Assembly (NCBI RefSeq): GCF_003255815.1
Contig: NC_037668.1
Location: 69,435,445-69,499,444 of the forward strand
From: Theropithecus gelada
Taxonomy: Eukaryota; Chordata; Mammalia; Primates; Cercopithecidae
DNA length: 64,000 nt
Direction: 5' to 3'
Made by a program: the position numbers and the translations under genes. Numbering within the stretch: the first letter of the stretch is position 1; the number at the start of each line of letters is the position of its first letter. The notes under the pieces are model-generated. The model ran no database searches. It saw nothing but the letters and a program-made list of their open reading frames with translations, and had not been told where the DNA came from. Shown here piece after piece: positions 31,580 through 41,810 of this stretch.

Positions 31580-31775
31580 ACATTTACTGAGCACTTGTCA
31601 CCTGCCAGGTACTATTCTAAGTGCTTAGGTTATGCTAATCTTCATGCTAGCTCTATGGTGTTGATACTATCACAGTCACCTTTGTATGATGGAGACAGGA
31701 AGCTCAGAGAGGTCACCCAGCTGGCTTGCTGAATTGTTGGAGTTTGAACTCAGCCGCCTTCTTCTAAGCCACAGA
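31580..31775 (-). mobile_element. MIR SINE, antisense
   Basis: AACATTTACTGAGCACTTGT, AGGTACTATTCTAAGTGCTT and GGAAGCTCAGAGAGGTCACC follow the antisense MIR order. Confidence 0.8.
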
Positions 31776-31849
31776 TATTGGTCAGAATGCCACAGGCCCC
31801 CTGCCGCCCACCAGCGGGGTCCTTCGGGCTGCTTATTTGGCCACTTTGA

Positions 31850-31925
31850 GGCTTGAGTTTCCTTGTCTGTAAAATGGGGACACCCACTTTCCATCTCACT
31901 GGCTTCGAGGACTCTCAGGGGAGCA
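31850..31925 (+). mobile_element. MIR core fragment, sense
   Basis: GAGTTTCCTTGTCTGTAAAA then TGGGGACACCC match the sense MIR core. Confidence 0.7.
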
Positions 31926-32417
31926 GTGCACAAAGGAGGACCACCACTCAGCTGGGCTGAGTGTGCTGTGCTTTCCACAAGCATCTGAGACAGGCGCCAT
32001 AAATGAGGGCTGCCTGCTGCCCACACAAAGATGATCTGCCCCCAGTCAATACACACTTGTCCCTCTCTTGTCCACCCTGGTGAGAGACAGAACAAGGGGT
32101 CTCTAGTTTCAGTCATGACAGGAATTCCTTCCAACCCTCCAACAGGCTGCAGACAGTGAATGCCACCCACTGGAAGGTATAAAGGTGTAAAAAGGTGTGA
32201 TGGGTGTAAAAAGAGGTTTGTTTGAAATTTGTGACTTCACACTTGGCACTCCTGGTAGGGATGGGTCACCCTCTGGCATCCACGACCATTTACCCATGAG
32301 CCCCTCTCACTTCCCCTGGGTGGGTTTCAGCAAAGGCAAAAAATGCATATGATTCCTGACCTGAGGGTGTCTTCCAGGATTCAAAGGCTCTCTGGACTCT
32401 CCGAAACCTTAGAAAAA

Positions 32418-32420
<3 letters not shown>
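31926..32420. other. Unassigned sequence, no gene seen
   Basis: Unique-looking. A small direct repeat, AAAGGTGTAAAAAGGTGTGA, lies at about 32181-32200. The minus-strand 164-codon frame (31676-32170) crosses two MIRs, so it is spurious. Confidence 0.45.
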
Positions 32421-32464
<44 letters not shown>

Positions 32465-32492
32465 TGGAGAGAGAGAGAAAGAGACAGAGAGA
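32421..32492. repeat. (GT)n microsatellite followed by (GA)n
   Basis: About 21 uninterrupted GT units (32421-32463), then GAGAGAGAGAAAGAGACAGA. A compound dinucleotide repeat with Z-DNA potential in the GT part. Confidence 0.95.
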
Positions 32493-32699
32493 ATGAGAAT
32501 AATTCTAGAGAGAGGGCCTGTAGCTGTCAAGCTGTCAACATAGTTTCACTGGGGTTCCTTCATTCTTAAGAAAATTTAGAAATGCTATGACAAAGGGTTT
32601 TCCCTGTGAAATGTCGTTACATAGATCAGCCGTGTGCTCTCTGGCATGAAGTCCCCCCATCCCCCCACCCCACAGAACAGAGCTCATCTGGGGCTCATA
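32493..32699. other. Unassigned sequence
   Basis: Unique-looking; no gene or repeat recognised. Confidence 0.4.
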
Positions 32700-32805
32700 T
32701 AGCCCTAACTAATTTCGTCTTCATTAGCTATGTGATCTTGGATAAGACATCTTGCCTTTCTAGCCTCTGTTCTTCCAATCTGCAAAACAAAGAGGTTGGA
32801 CTTGT
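32700..32805 (+). mobile_element. MIR fragment, sense
   Basis: TAGCTATGTGATCTTGGATA, TGCCTTTCTAGCCTCTGTTC and AATCTGCAAAACAAAG follow the sense MIR order. Confidence 0.7.
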
Positions 32806-33074
32806 GAGTGGCTTCAGTATGTGCTCTATGGAGCTCCGGGGGCACAGGGGAGAGTGGTGGCCTTTGGGGTGGAATGTATGTGGGGGTCACCTCTGTCCAA
32901 CCGCAGCAGCTCTAGCTCTCACAGAATCTGCATAAAATGTTACGTGAGCAAATGGCTCTGTAGCCGAAAGCCAAAATTGAAACCAAACCCTGGCCCAGTT
33001 GATCACTTGGATCCTTTCTGTCTTATGAGGTCTGAGCCCTGAGCAGCACCAAGCTGCTTTGGTTCTGTAATCCT

Positions 33075-33310
33075 TAGAGGTGGTGGAGCCTCCTGGTTAA
33101 GAGCCAGAACCTGGGTGGAATCTTGGCTCTGCCACTCATTAAGCGCCATGACCTTAACCACATTGCCTAAACTCTCTAGCCTGCTTCCTCTTCTACAAAC
33201 TGCACACACCTACCCCATAGGGTCTCTGTGATGATTAAACAAATTAATATACCTACAACACCTTGCCAGATCCACAGCAAGCACTTGTAAGTGTTAGCAG
33301 CTATTTTCTA
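33075..33310 (+). mobile_element. MIR SINE, sense, nearly complete
   Basis: TTAAGAGCCAGAACCTGGGT, CTTGGCTCTGCCACTCATTA and TCTCTGTGATGATTAAACAA follow MIR from its tRNA-derived head to its tail. Confidence 0.9.
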
Positions 33311-33319
33311 TCACAACTT

Positions 33320-33395
33320 CTAACATGAGCCCACAAACATGGAATTCATCAATAAACAGCAGCTGAATAAACGAGGGAGTGAAGGAATGAATGAC
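33320..33395 (+). mobile_element. L2 3' terminus, sense
   Basis: AATAAACAGCAGCTGAATAA then AGTGAAGGAATGAATG resemble the L2 3' end. Confidence 0.5.
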
Positions 33396-33449
33396 TGGAG
33401 TCCAAAAATCTGTTAGTTGATTCTCTAAGTGAGCCCACTCAAAGCATTA

Positions 33450-33600
33450 ATCCAAGGCTTCCTAAGCTCCAATGTGTGCATGGATCATCTGGGAACCTTG
33501 TTCCAAGGCAGAATCGGATTTAGCAGGTCTAGGCTGGTACTGGGCCTCGGCATTTCCAGGTTCTGAGGCAAGGCCATTGCTGCTGGGCTGAGTAGCCGGG
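33450..33600 (+). mobile_element. MER5A-type hAT DNA transposon remnant, sense
   Basis: GTGTGCATGGATCATCTGGG, AACCTTGTTCCAAGGCAGAA and TTTAGCAGGTCTAGGCTGG follow MER5A order. Non-autonomous, no transposase. Confidence 0.65.
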
Positions 33601-33736
33601 CCTTGGTTCATTGCCACTCATATTCATTAGCTTGTGGGCTTCCCACCTGCAGTTACCAAACCACTCAAGACCCTTGAAAACCTCTGTAGATTGGGCACTC
33701 TTTATTACCTACTGAGCTACCAAGCCCAGTACACTC

Positions 33737-34041
33737 TTTTTTTTTTTTTTTTTTTTTGGAGACAAGTCTCACTCCGTCGCCCAGGCTGAAGTGTAGTGGC
33801 GTGATCTTGGCTCACTGCAACCTCCGCCTCCTGGGTTCAAGTGATTCTCCTGCCTCAGCCTCCCAAGTAGCTGGGATTACAGGTGTGCGCCACCACGCCT
33901 GGCTAATTTTGTATTTTTAGCAGAGACAGGGTTTCACCATGTTGGTCAGGCTGGTCTCGAACTCCTGACCTCAAGTGATCCACCCATCTCGGCCTCCCAA
34001 AGTGCTGGGATTACAGGTGTGAACCACCACACCGCACCCAG
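33737..34041 (-). mobile_element. Alu SINE, antisense, full length
   Basis: Poly-T, then AAGTCTCACTCCGTCGCCCA, both arms, 5' end near ACCACCACACCGCACCCAG. Imperfect flanking duplications CCCAGTACACTCTT / CCCAGTGCACCCTT. Confidence 0.95.
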
Positions 34042-34084
34042 CCCCCAGTGCACCCTTGGACTAGGTTCTTAAGAATGGACATGG

Positions 34085-34240
34085 GCATCCGTGTGAAACT
34101 TGAAGTTCATGTCTAGGCTCTATCATGCGATGACCGGGCAAGTCCCTGGCTTCTCTGGGGCTCAGCATCTTCAGTTGTAAAACAAGATCAGCAACACCCT
34201 CCCTGCCCAGCCCATAGAACTGCTCTGAGGATAAAAAGTG
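34085..34240 (+). mobile_element. MIR fragment, sense
   Basis: GCGATGACCGGGCAAGTCCC, GGGCTCAGCATCTTCAGTTG and CTGCTCTGAGGATAAAAAGT follow the sense MIR order. Confidence 0.7.
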
Positions 34241-34784
34241 ACAGCAGATGGGACCATCCAGGGGCCAGGGGTCATGATTAACTGGCAGGCTTTATTTCCA
34301 ACTTCTCCTCTTCACCCTTTGAATTCATCCCCTGAGGGAAACTGACAAGCATTTTTTTTTTTGCATAATGCCATGCAAGGGAAGAGGAGAGGAAGTCAGC
34401 CTGCTAAATTTAGCAGGTGCTTACGCCCCCTCACCCAGGGCTCAGCCCACGCATTTCACCATGAGTAGGTGCCTTTCTATATTTAACTTCTGCCTGCACC
34501 TTCCCCTTGAGCTCTGACACCGAAAACCCCAGGAGGATGTGGTGAGGAGGGAAGGGAAGTTCACAAAATGAGCGGGGTTGACATCACATGAGGCCCCACC
34601 TGCACCTTCAGGTGTGCGTTCTTCAATCTCTCCCCTGTCCTTCTCTTGGAGCTTGAGACTCACCCAGCCAAAGTGTGACCAGAAACGCTACTGCCCTTTG
34701 GGACAGCAGCACTGAGTGGTGGGCAAGGGACCACGAAAACCCAGCAGAAGTCATGGCGAGGCAGGAGAGTGTCTAATGCTTCCC
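34241..34784. other. Unassigned sequence, no gene seen
   Basis: Unique-looking; no gene or repeat recognised. Confidence 0.4.
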
Positions 34785-34904
34785 ATAGGCACAGCACGAG
34801 GCCCATTTGCACAAGTGACCAAATTGCATCCACACAAAAGCATCACAGATGGTATCCTACTCAGGCTACCAGTGGGCAAGTGGGGGCCCAAAGAGAGGGA
34901 GTTG
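34785..34904 (-). mobile_element. Possible MIR fragment, antisense, leading into the minisatellite
   Basis: GGTATCCTACTCAGGCTACC, GGGGGCCCAAAGAGAGGGAG and TTGTCCAAAGCC resemble the antisense MIR. The next bases (CTGTGATGGGTGGAGGTCCA) are the first unit of the minisatellite. Confidence 0.5.
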
Positions 34905-35620
34905 TCCAAAGCCTGTGATGGGTGGAGGTCCAGGCCTGTGATGGTGGAGGATCCAGGCCTGTGATGGTGGAGGATCCAGGCCTGTGATGGTGGAGGATCC
35001 AGGCCTGTGATGGTGGAGGGTCCAGGTCTGTGATGGGTGGAGGGTCCAGGCCTATGATGGGTGGAGGATCCAGGCCTGTGATGGTGGAGGATCCAGGCCT
35101 GTGATGGTGGAGAATCCAGGCCTGTGATGGGAAGAGGATCCAGGCCTGTGATGGTGGAGGGTCCAGGCCTGTGATGGTGGAGGATCCAGGCCTGTGATGG
35201 TGGAGGGTCCAGGCCTGTGATGGTGGAGGATCCAGGCCTGTGATGGTGGAGGATCCAGGCCTGTGATGGTGGAGGGTCCAGGCCTGTGATGGGTGGAGGA
35301 TCCAGGTCTGTGATGGGTGGAGGGTCCAGGCCTATGATGGGTGGAGGATCCAGGCCTGTGATGGTGGAGAATCCAGGCCTGTGATGGGAAGAGGATCCAG
35401 GCCTGTGATGGTGGAGGATCCAGGCCTGTGATGGTGGAGGGTCCAGGCCTGTGATGGTGGAGGGTCCAGGCCTGTGATGGTGGAGAATCCAGGCCTGTGA
35501 TGGGAAGAGGATCCAGGCCTGTGATGGTGGAGGGTCCAGGCCTGTGGTAGGTGGAGGGTCCAGGCCTGTGATGGTGGAGGGTCCAGGCCTGTGATGGTGG
35601 AAGGTCCAGGCCTGTTCTCC
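34905..35620. repeat. 23/24-bp minisatellite, about 30 units
   Basis: Basic 23-bp unit is GATCCAGGCCTGTGATGG plus TGGAG, with 24-bp variants (GATGGGTGGAG, GATGGGAAGAG). Because 23 is not a multiple of three the minus strand translates as 23-residue cycles open in more than one frame. Those 216-297-codon frames are artefacts; the longest opens at GTG. Higher-order structure is visible: the rare AGGTCTGTGATGGGTGG unit recurs at about 35024 and 35304. Confidence 0.97.
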
Positions 35621-35704
35621 AGTATGATCCTCTGTCCATATCACATTTGTCTTCTTGCTCCACCTTCTTTATAGAAGGCTGCTGGGGAGGTGATGGTTTC
35701 AAGT

Positions 35705-35800
35705 CTTACCTGTGTCATCACTCAGGGGTGTGACTTTGAGTTAGTCCCTCTCCTCTGGTTCCTCACTGTAAAACAAGTCCACTGGACTGCCTTTCTGCTT
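35705..35800 (+). mobile_element. MIR fragment, sense
   Basis: GGGTGTGACTTTGAGTTAGT, CCCTCTCCTCTGGTTCCTCA and CTGTAAAACAAG follow the sense MIR order. Confidence 0.7.
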
Positions 35801-36240
35801 AATTTCTGAATATCTTCTTGATGACATCAGAATCCAAGTGTCAGAGGAAGTGAGAATGAATCCCGGATGAATGACTTTCAAAACCGCAGTGTGACCTCTG
35901 CGTTGCACCTCCCTGGTCAGCACACATGGAGTCTGTGGCAATCACCCGTGGAGGCTCCACAATAGCTCCACACCCTTCTAGGGAGCCCTCATTGAAGGCC
36001 TCTGTGCCAAGCAGCTCAGCAGGCTCTGGGTGGACTGAGATGAATCGGGGGCCTAGACCTGGGTCCACCTCCGAATAGGGGAAAAAGACCGGGGAAGACT
36101 GCAGCTCTGACTACAATGTGGTCAGCGTGGCAACGGAGATCCCATGGGGCACAGAGGCTGGTGCCTAACCCAGCCAGCCTAGCGGGGCTGGGGGAAAGAC
36201 CCAGTGGGAGGCAGAAAAAACACATCCAACACTCCAGGCC
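35801..36240. other. Unassigned sequence, no gene seen
   Basis: Unique-looking; overlapping short frames without domains. Confidence 0.4.
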
Positions 36241-36412
36241 AGCAGTTCTCAAAGTATGGTTGCTGAACCCGGAGCATCAGCGTCATCTGGGAACTTGCTA
36301 AAAATGCAAATCCCTGGGCCTGTCCCAGACTGACAGAACCATCAGTCTGTATTTTAATAAGCCCAAGTCCTCCAGGTGGTTCTCAGGCACTCTCAGTTTG
36401 AGAATCCTTGGT
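36241..36412 (-). mobile_element. MER5A hAT-Charlie DNA transposon, antisense
   Basis: Terminal-repeat-like start CAGCAGTTCTCAAAGTATGG, middle ATCTGGGAACTTGCTAAAAA, end CAGTTTGAGAATCCTTGG. Length of about 170 bp fits the non-autonomous MER5A; no transposase. Confidence 0.85.
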
Positions 36413-36784
36413 TTAGGGCAGGCCTTAGAAGATAGCAAAACCTTGAACTCTCAGCTGTCTGGGTTCTATTCAAAGCTTGGCTAGGAAAAGTAACAATTCA
36501 GGAAAGTGTTCTAAATAATTTGGTGTCCCTTCTCTCCACTGGACAATCTAAGTGCTCCCTTTACAAAGTGTTAGGCTCAGGGAAAGATCCACATCTGGGT
36601 CTGGCTACTAGCCTGGCTGCTGCTCCACTGGCTACATCACTGGGCACTGCCTGTGGGTTTTACTCAGCGTGGTTACAACACACAGAAAGACTGTCTCTGA
36701 GTTGCTGCAAAGTGGTTGTATTCTATCAAGTTACACAAAGCTCCTTCTGTAGAAACTCACGTGAGAACAGCGGCAGGTAACTTG
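36413..36784. other. Mostly unassigned sequence
   Basis: A faint sense MIR head lies at 36430-36490 (CTGTCTGGGTTCTATTCAAA). The rest is unique-looking; no gene. Confidence 0.4.
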
Positions 36785-37058
36785 GCAAAGACTTTTTAAA
36801 AATGACAAGACCCAGCACTGGTGGGAGTGTGGAGGAAGAGACACAGTCACACATTTCTGGTAAGAATGGAAATTGACACTGCCTTTCTGGAGAAATATCT
36901 GTCAAAAGGGTTTTGTTTTTTTTTTAAATGTGCATCCCCTTGACCTAGCAATTCAATCTTAGAAATTAATCCTAAGGAAATAATCATGACTGTGTATGAG
37001 TAATTCACTTCAAGGATATTCATGTCAGCATTGTTTGTTTTAAAAATTGGAAGCAATG
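36785..37058 (+). mobile_element. Old L1 ORF2 end, sense, 5' part split by Alu
   Basis: CCAGCACTGGTGGGAGTGTG, CCCCTTGACCTAGCAATTCA and CCTAAGGAAATAATCATGAC follow the sense L1 ORF2 C-terminal order. It resumes after the Alu at about 37364. Confidence 0.75.
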
Positions 37059-37363
37059 GGCCGGGCGCGGTGGCTCATGCCTGTAATCCCAGCACTTTGG
37101 ACTTTGGGAGGCCAAGGTAGGAGGATCACTTGAGGTCAGGAGTTCGAGACCAGCCTGGCCAACATGATGAAATCCCATATCTACTAAAAATACAAAAATT
37201 ATCCGGGTGTGGTGGCGTGTGCCTGTAATCCCAGCTACTTGGAAGGCTGAGGCAGGAGAATCGCTTGAACCCGCGAGGCGGAGGTTGCAGTGAGCCGAGA
37301 TCACGCCATGGCACTCCAGCCTGGGAGACAGGAGAGAAACTCCGTCTCAAAAATAAATTAAAA
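37059..37363 (+). mobile_element. Alu SINE, sense, full length
   Basis: GGCCGGGCGCGGTGGCTCAT start; both arms; A-rich tail CAAAAATAAATTAAAA. Flanks AAAAATTGGAAGCAAT / AAAATTGGAAACCAT are the target duplication. Contains a small internal duplication (CACTTTGGACTTTGGGA near 37094). Confidence 0.97.
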
Positions 37364-37410
37364 TTGGAAACCATGGAAGTGTTTATAATAAGGGGCTGTT
37401 TACTAGGTGA
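37364..37410 (+). mobile_element. Continuation of the L1 split by the Alu
   Basis: TTGGAAACCATGGAAGTGTT then TATAATAAGGGGCTG continues the same L1 text. Confidence 0.6.
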
Positions 37411-37414
37411 CCAT

Positions 37415-38190
37415 TCATTTTCATTCATTCAGGTATTTATTGAGCAGGCACCATGTGCCAGGCAGTGTATTAGACATTAGGCATACAGCAGGAGGTGAAC
37501 GAATGAACAAAATCTCTGTCCTCTGGGAGGGAAGACAACCAGGGAACCAATAAGCAAGTGCAATATCCGCTGTGGGTCAGCGGGTGGTGGGGTATGAGAA
37601 GGCAGCAAAGGGAGTGCTGGAGGTAAGTGCCGAGGGAGACTAGGGAGAAGGTGAGGAAGTCAGTGAGATCTGCGGCTAGCTGAGGAAGACATTCCAGGCA
37701 GAGAGAACTGTCTTCCAGATAGAAGGAAACAGCAAGAGAGCAAGAGCATGCGACAGTCTTGGTGGGTCTGAGGAATAGCAAGGACACCAGCGGCTGCTGC
37801 AGGGTGACCCAACAAGGAGGGTGGGACCTGGCCATCAGGGTCATGCAGGACCTTGCAGGCCACCCAGGACCTTTGGCTTTTACTCTGGGTGAGAAGGGAG
37901 GATTTTGAGCAGGGGAGGACCCCTGATTTGTGTTTTAGAGGCAACCCTCTGGCTTCTGGGTGGTGAAGAGACTCCACTGCCCTTTGAGACAAGAGCACTG
38001 GTGACAAGGATCGGACTGCCACGCTGTTGGAGGCTATCACAACAATAGTATTTGCATGCTAGAGATTAGCAGCAAGTGAGCCAAGGTAGTGGCAATGGAG
38101 GTGAGAAGTCGTCAGCTTTTGAGTGCAATCTGAAAGTACGTTTTGGCTTTTCTGCAGAGCAATGCCTGCCTGTGGTATGTGTGGCTGCCT
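37415..38190 (-). mobile_element. Long L2 3' end, antisense
   Basis: CATTCATTCAGGTATTTATT, GCACCATGTGCCAGGCAGTG, AGAACTGTCTTCCAGATAGA and GCAGGACCTTGCAGGCCACC follow antisense L2 3' UTR order. The last ~150 bp is diverged. One of the longest L2 pieces here. Confidence 0.8.
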
Positions 38191-38414
38191 GGACAGATGA
38201 CTTAGTCTCCAGAAGCTGAGATGCACGACAATAAGCAAGGAAGAGAGGGTGCAACGCCTTCAGAGGGAAAAAAGGAGTCAGCAGGGGTCGCCACATAAGC
38301 CTGCCTGCTCACTCTGTTGGCCATTTCTGAAACCTCAACTGTGAAGCTTGATATCACAAGGTACCAAACTCTTCTACTCGGATCTGAGGGCACTGGCTGT
38401 CTGCTTAGGTTCAA

Positions 38415-38655
38415 AGGCAATCAAAGAAATGCAATTTAAAATAAGGATGTGAATAATTTTTCAGTTATCAGATAGGCAAAGATTTTTTAAAATGATAACA
38501 GCCGGGGTTGGTGTGGGTGTATGGAAACAAGCGCCCCCTACGCTGCCAGCGGAAGTTTAAATTAGTACCACCTTTCAGGAGCAGTTTGGTAATACGTTAT
38601 CGCGAGCCTTTAAAAAGCGCGTGCCAAAGGAACTAGAACACTCAAACAATTCTGA
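38415..38655 (+). mobile_element. Old L1 ORF2 fragment, sense, 5' part
   Basis: AATCAAAGAAATGCAATTTA, TTTTCAGTTATCAGATAGGC and AGCAGTTTGGTAATACGTTA follow an old L1ME-type ORF2 end. The matching continuation appears only after the younger L1, at about 40560. Confidence 0.65.
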
Positions 38656-38659
38656 AAAA

Positions 38660-40125
38660 AAAAATAAGGTGAGAAGCATCACTTTACTTGATGTGAAGAC
38701 ACGAGACAGCTACAGTAATCAAGAATGTGTGGTATTGGCAGAAGGACAGGTACATAGGTCACTGGAACAAAATAGTGGACCCAGAAATAGTTCAACATAG
38801 CTACAGTCAACCGAGTTTGGACAAAGGCACAAAAGCAATTCAATGAAGGAAGGATAGTCTTTTTTTTTTAACAAGTGGTGCTAGAAATATTAGCTATCTG
38901 TAAGGAAAACAATGGACCTCAATGCAAACCTTCTACTTTATACAAAATTTAATCCAAAAGAGGTAATAGATTTAAACATAAAATGCAAAATTATAAAACA
39001 TCCAGAGATAACACAGGAGATTTTCAGGACCTAGAGCCCAGTGAAGAGTCTTTAGGTGTGATATCAAAAGCACAATCCATAAAAGAAAAAAAATCCACAA
39101 AATTGAATTTCATCAAAATTAAAAACTGCTTTGCACAAGACCCTGTTAAGAGAATGAAGAGGCAAGCTATGGACTAGGGGAAGATATCTGCAAACAACAA
39201 ATCTGACAAAGGACTCATATCTAGAACATACAAAGAAATCTCAAAACACAGCAGTCAAAACAAACACCCAAAACAATAAACAATCCAATTAGAAAATGGG
39301 CTAAAGACATGAATGAACACTTCCCTGAAGAGGATATGCAGATGGCAAATAAGCACGTAAAAAGATGTTCAATGTCATTAGCCATTAGGGAAATACAAAT
39401 TAAAACTACAATAAAATATCACTACACAGTTATCAAAACAGCTAAAATTAAAAATACTGACAATACCAAATGCTGGAAAGAATGCAGAGAAATTGCATCC
39501 CTTGTACATTGCCAGTGGGAATGTAAAATGATATACCTACACTGAAAAAGATTAATAGTTTCGCAGTTTCTTTAAAAAAACTAAACATACAGTTAGCATA
39601 AGACCTGACAGTAATACTCCTGGGCATTTATCTCAAACACATACAAATTTTGCGCACATAATCTGTACTTGAATGTTCACAGCAGCCTTGTTTGTAAAAG
39701 CCAACAACTGGCCCACAATAGGTGATTAAACGGATTGTACATCCATAGCAGGGAATACTACGCAGTGATTAAAAGGAACAGACTGTTGTTACACAGAACT
39801 TGGATAAATATTAAGGGCAATATGCTGAGTTTTAAAATCCAATCTCAAAAGGTCATATAATGTATAATTACAGAGACAGAGGACAAACCGTGGTTGCCAA
39901 TAGTCAGGGATGATTGGGGGATGGGAAGAGTATAACTACAAAGGAGGAGCAGTAAGAAGATCTTTTAGGTGATGGAATAGTTCTGTATCTTGATTTTGGT
40001 TAATCTACACATGTGATAAAATGACAGAGGCCTATATGCCTACTACAGTAGGGATATGTACTGTATCAGTATACACAGTAGGGATATGTAACTATGTACT
40101 ATAGTTACATAAAATAGCACCATTA
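38660..40125 (+). pseudogene. L1 LINE ORF2 3' part and 3' UTR, sense
   Basis: Classic L1 order: CTACAGTAATCAAGAATGTG, GTGGTATTGGCAGAAGGACA, AAAATGGGCTAAAGACATGA, then 3' UTR (GGACAAACCGTGGTTGCCAA). Frames are repeatedly broken; only short pieces remain open (38983-39177, 39309-39545). 5' truncated, no endonuclease or RT core. Its tail is split by an Alu. Confidence 0.85.
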
Positions 40126-40412
40126 GGCCGCACCTGTAATCCCAGCACTTTGGGATGCCAAGGTGGTGAATCATGAGGTCAAGAGATGGAGACCATCCTG
40201 GACAACACAGTGAAACACTGTCTGCACTAAAAATACTGTAATTAGCTGGGTGTGGTGGCATGTGCCTGTAGTCTCAGCTACTCGGGAGGCTGAGGCAGGA
40301 GAATCACTTGAACCCACGAGACAGAGGTTGCAGTGAGCCGAGATTGCGCCACTGCACACCAATCTGGTGACAGATCAAGTCTCCATCTCAAAAAAAAAAA
40401 AAAAAAAAAAAA
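40126..40412 (+). mobile_element. Alu SINE, sense, head deletion
   Basis: Starts GGCCGCACCTGTAATCCCAG, missing the usual gggcgcggtggctcac. Both arms follow and a 23-nt A tail ends it. Flanks AGCACCATTA / AGCCACCATTA look like the target duplication. Confidence 0.95.
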
Positions 40413-40545
40413 GCCACCATTAGAGAAAACTGGATAAAATGTACACACAGGACCTCTCTGCACTATCTTTGCAACTCAACTTCCTATGAGTCTGTAATTA
40501 TTTCAAAATTAAAAATCATTTAAAGAAAAAGAACTATCATGCAAA
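40413..40545 (+). mobile_element. 3' UTR tail of the younger L1, after the Alu
   Basis: GAAAACTGGATAAAATGTAC, CTGCACTATCTTTGCAACTC and CTGTAATTATTTCAAAATTA are the end of an L1M 3' UTR. Confidence 0.75.
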
Positions 40546-40559
40546 CAGCAAAAGCAGCA

Positions 40560-40865
40560 CAGGCTTCTTTTTCCAAATCCTATTTTTACAAACTTATCCG
40601 AAGGTAATATTAAAAAGGCACCAAAGATCCCTAGATCCCCAGGATCATTTCAAAGTTGTTTATAACAGTGGAAACTTAGAACAAACCTCTTAATGCAAAC
40701 AATTGGTTAAATAGACTAGGAAAAATATATCCAAAGGAATATCATACAATCATTAAAATGATGATGTAGTTCTACATTTGTTGATATGGAAAGACTTTCT
40801 CAATATACTCTTACAGGGAAAAGATTACTTAAAAGCACCATACGATTCTTTTTTTTTAAAAAAAG
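40560..40865 (+). mobile_element. Old L1, sense, 3' part resumed
   Basis: GTTGTTTATAACAGTGGAAA, AACAATTGGTTAAATAGACT and CAATCATTAAAATGATGATG continue the L1 interrupted at about 38655. Confidence 0.65.
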
Positions 40866-40874
40866 TTATATGAA

Positions 40875-41005
40875 TACATAGACTGCAAGCTCCCTGAGGG
40901 CAGGGATTTTTGTCCATATCGTTTACTCCAGTATGCCTGGATCTCAGTATAGTGCCTGACTCAAAGTAGGCACTCAATAAATATTTGTTGAACAAACAAA
41001 TAATA
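40875..41005 (+). mobile_element. L2 3' end, sense
   Basis: GCAAGCTCCCTGAGGGCAGG, ATAGTGCCTGACTCAAAGTA and GGCACTCAATAAATATTTGT, a clear L2 3' terminus. Confidence 0.85.
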
Positions 41006-41063
41006 TACACACACATTTGCAAAGTCTAGAAAGTTATTCTGCAATAAAATATTAACAATGGTT

Positions 41064-41402
41064 GGCTGGGGTCAGTGGCTCATGCCTATAATCCCAGCAC
41101 TTTGGAAGGCAGTATCTCAAAGACGAGGGAGGATCACTTGAGGCCAGGAGTATGAGGCCAGCCTGGGCAACATAGCAAGACCCTGTCTCTAAAAAATTAT
41201 TTTTTTTAATTAGCTGAGTGTGGTGGTTTCATCTGTAGTCCCAGCTACTTGGGGGGCTGAGGCAGAAGAATCAATTGAGTCAAGGAGTTTGAGGCTGTAG
41301 TGAGCTGTGATCATGCCACTGAGCTCCAGCCTGGGCAACAGATTGAGACTGTGTCTCAAAAAACAAATAAACAAACAAAAAACAACAAAACCCAAAACAA
41401 TT
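41064..41402 (+). mobile_element. AluJ-type SINE, sense
   Basis: GGCTGGGGTCAGTGGCTCAT start and many old-type positions (GAGGCCAGGAGTATGAGGCC, GAGCTGTGATCATGCCACTG). Contains a short AGTATCTCAAAGACGAG insertion near 41111. Tail of AAACAAATAAACAAAC type. Confidence 0.9.
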
Positions 41403-41500
41403 ATTACCTCAGAATAGATGAATAGAAGAATTTTGGTTGATTGGGTTGATTAATTACAGCCCCTTCAGACAGCCCCTTTGGTCTGTTTATATTTTCTACT

Positions 41501-41810
41501 TTTTTTTCTTTGAGACGGAGTTTCACTCTTGTTGCCCAGGCTGGAGTACAATGGCGCGATCTTGGCTCACTGCAACCTCTGCCTCCCTGCAACCTCTGCC
41601 TCCCAGGTTCAAGCAATCCTCCCACCTCAGACTCCCAAGTAGCTGGGACTACAGGCATGCACCACCATGCCCGGCTAATTTTGTATTTTTAGTAGAGACG
41701 GGGTTTCTCCACGTTTGTCAGGCTGGTCTTGAACTTCCAACCTCAGGTGATCCACCTGCTTCAGCCTCCCAAAGTGCTGAGATTACAGGTGTGAGCCACC
41801 ACACCCAGCC
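41501..41810 (-). mobile_element. Alu SINE, antisense, with a 17-bp tandem duplication
   Basis: Poly-T with one C, GAGACGGAGTTTCACTCTTG, ends CCACCACACCCAGCC. CTGCAACCTCTGCCTCC is present twice in tandem near 41570-41603. Flanks TTTTCTACTTTT / TTTTCTGCTTTT. Confidence 0.95.

Noticed and set aside
34751..35702. 216- and 297-codon minus-strand frames
   Set aside because: Both are cyclic translations of the 23-bp minisatellite and open at TTG or GTG rather than ATG.
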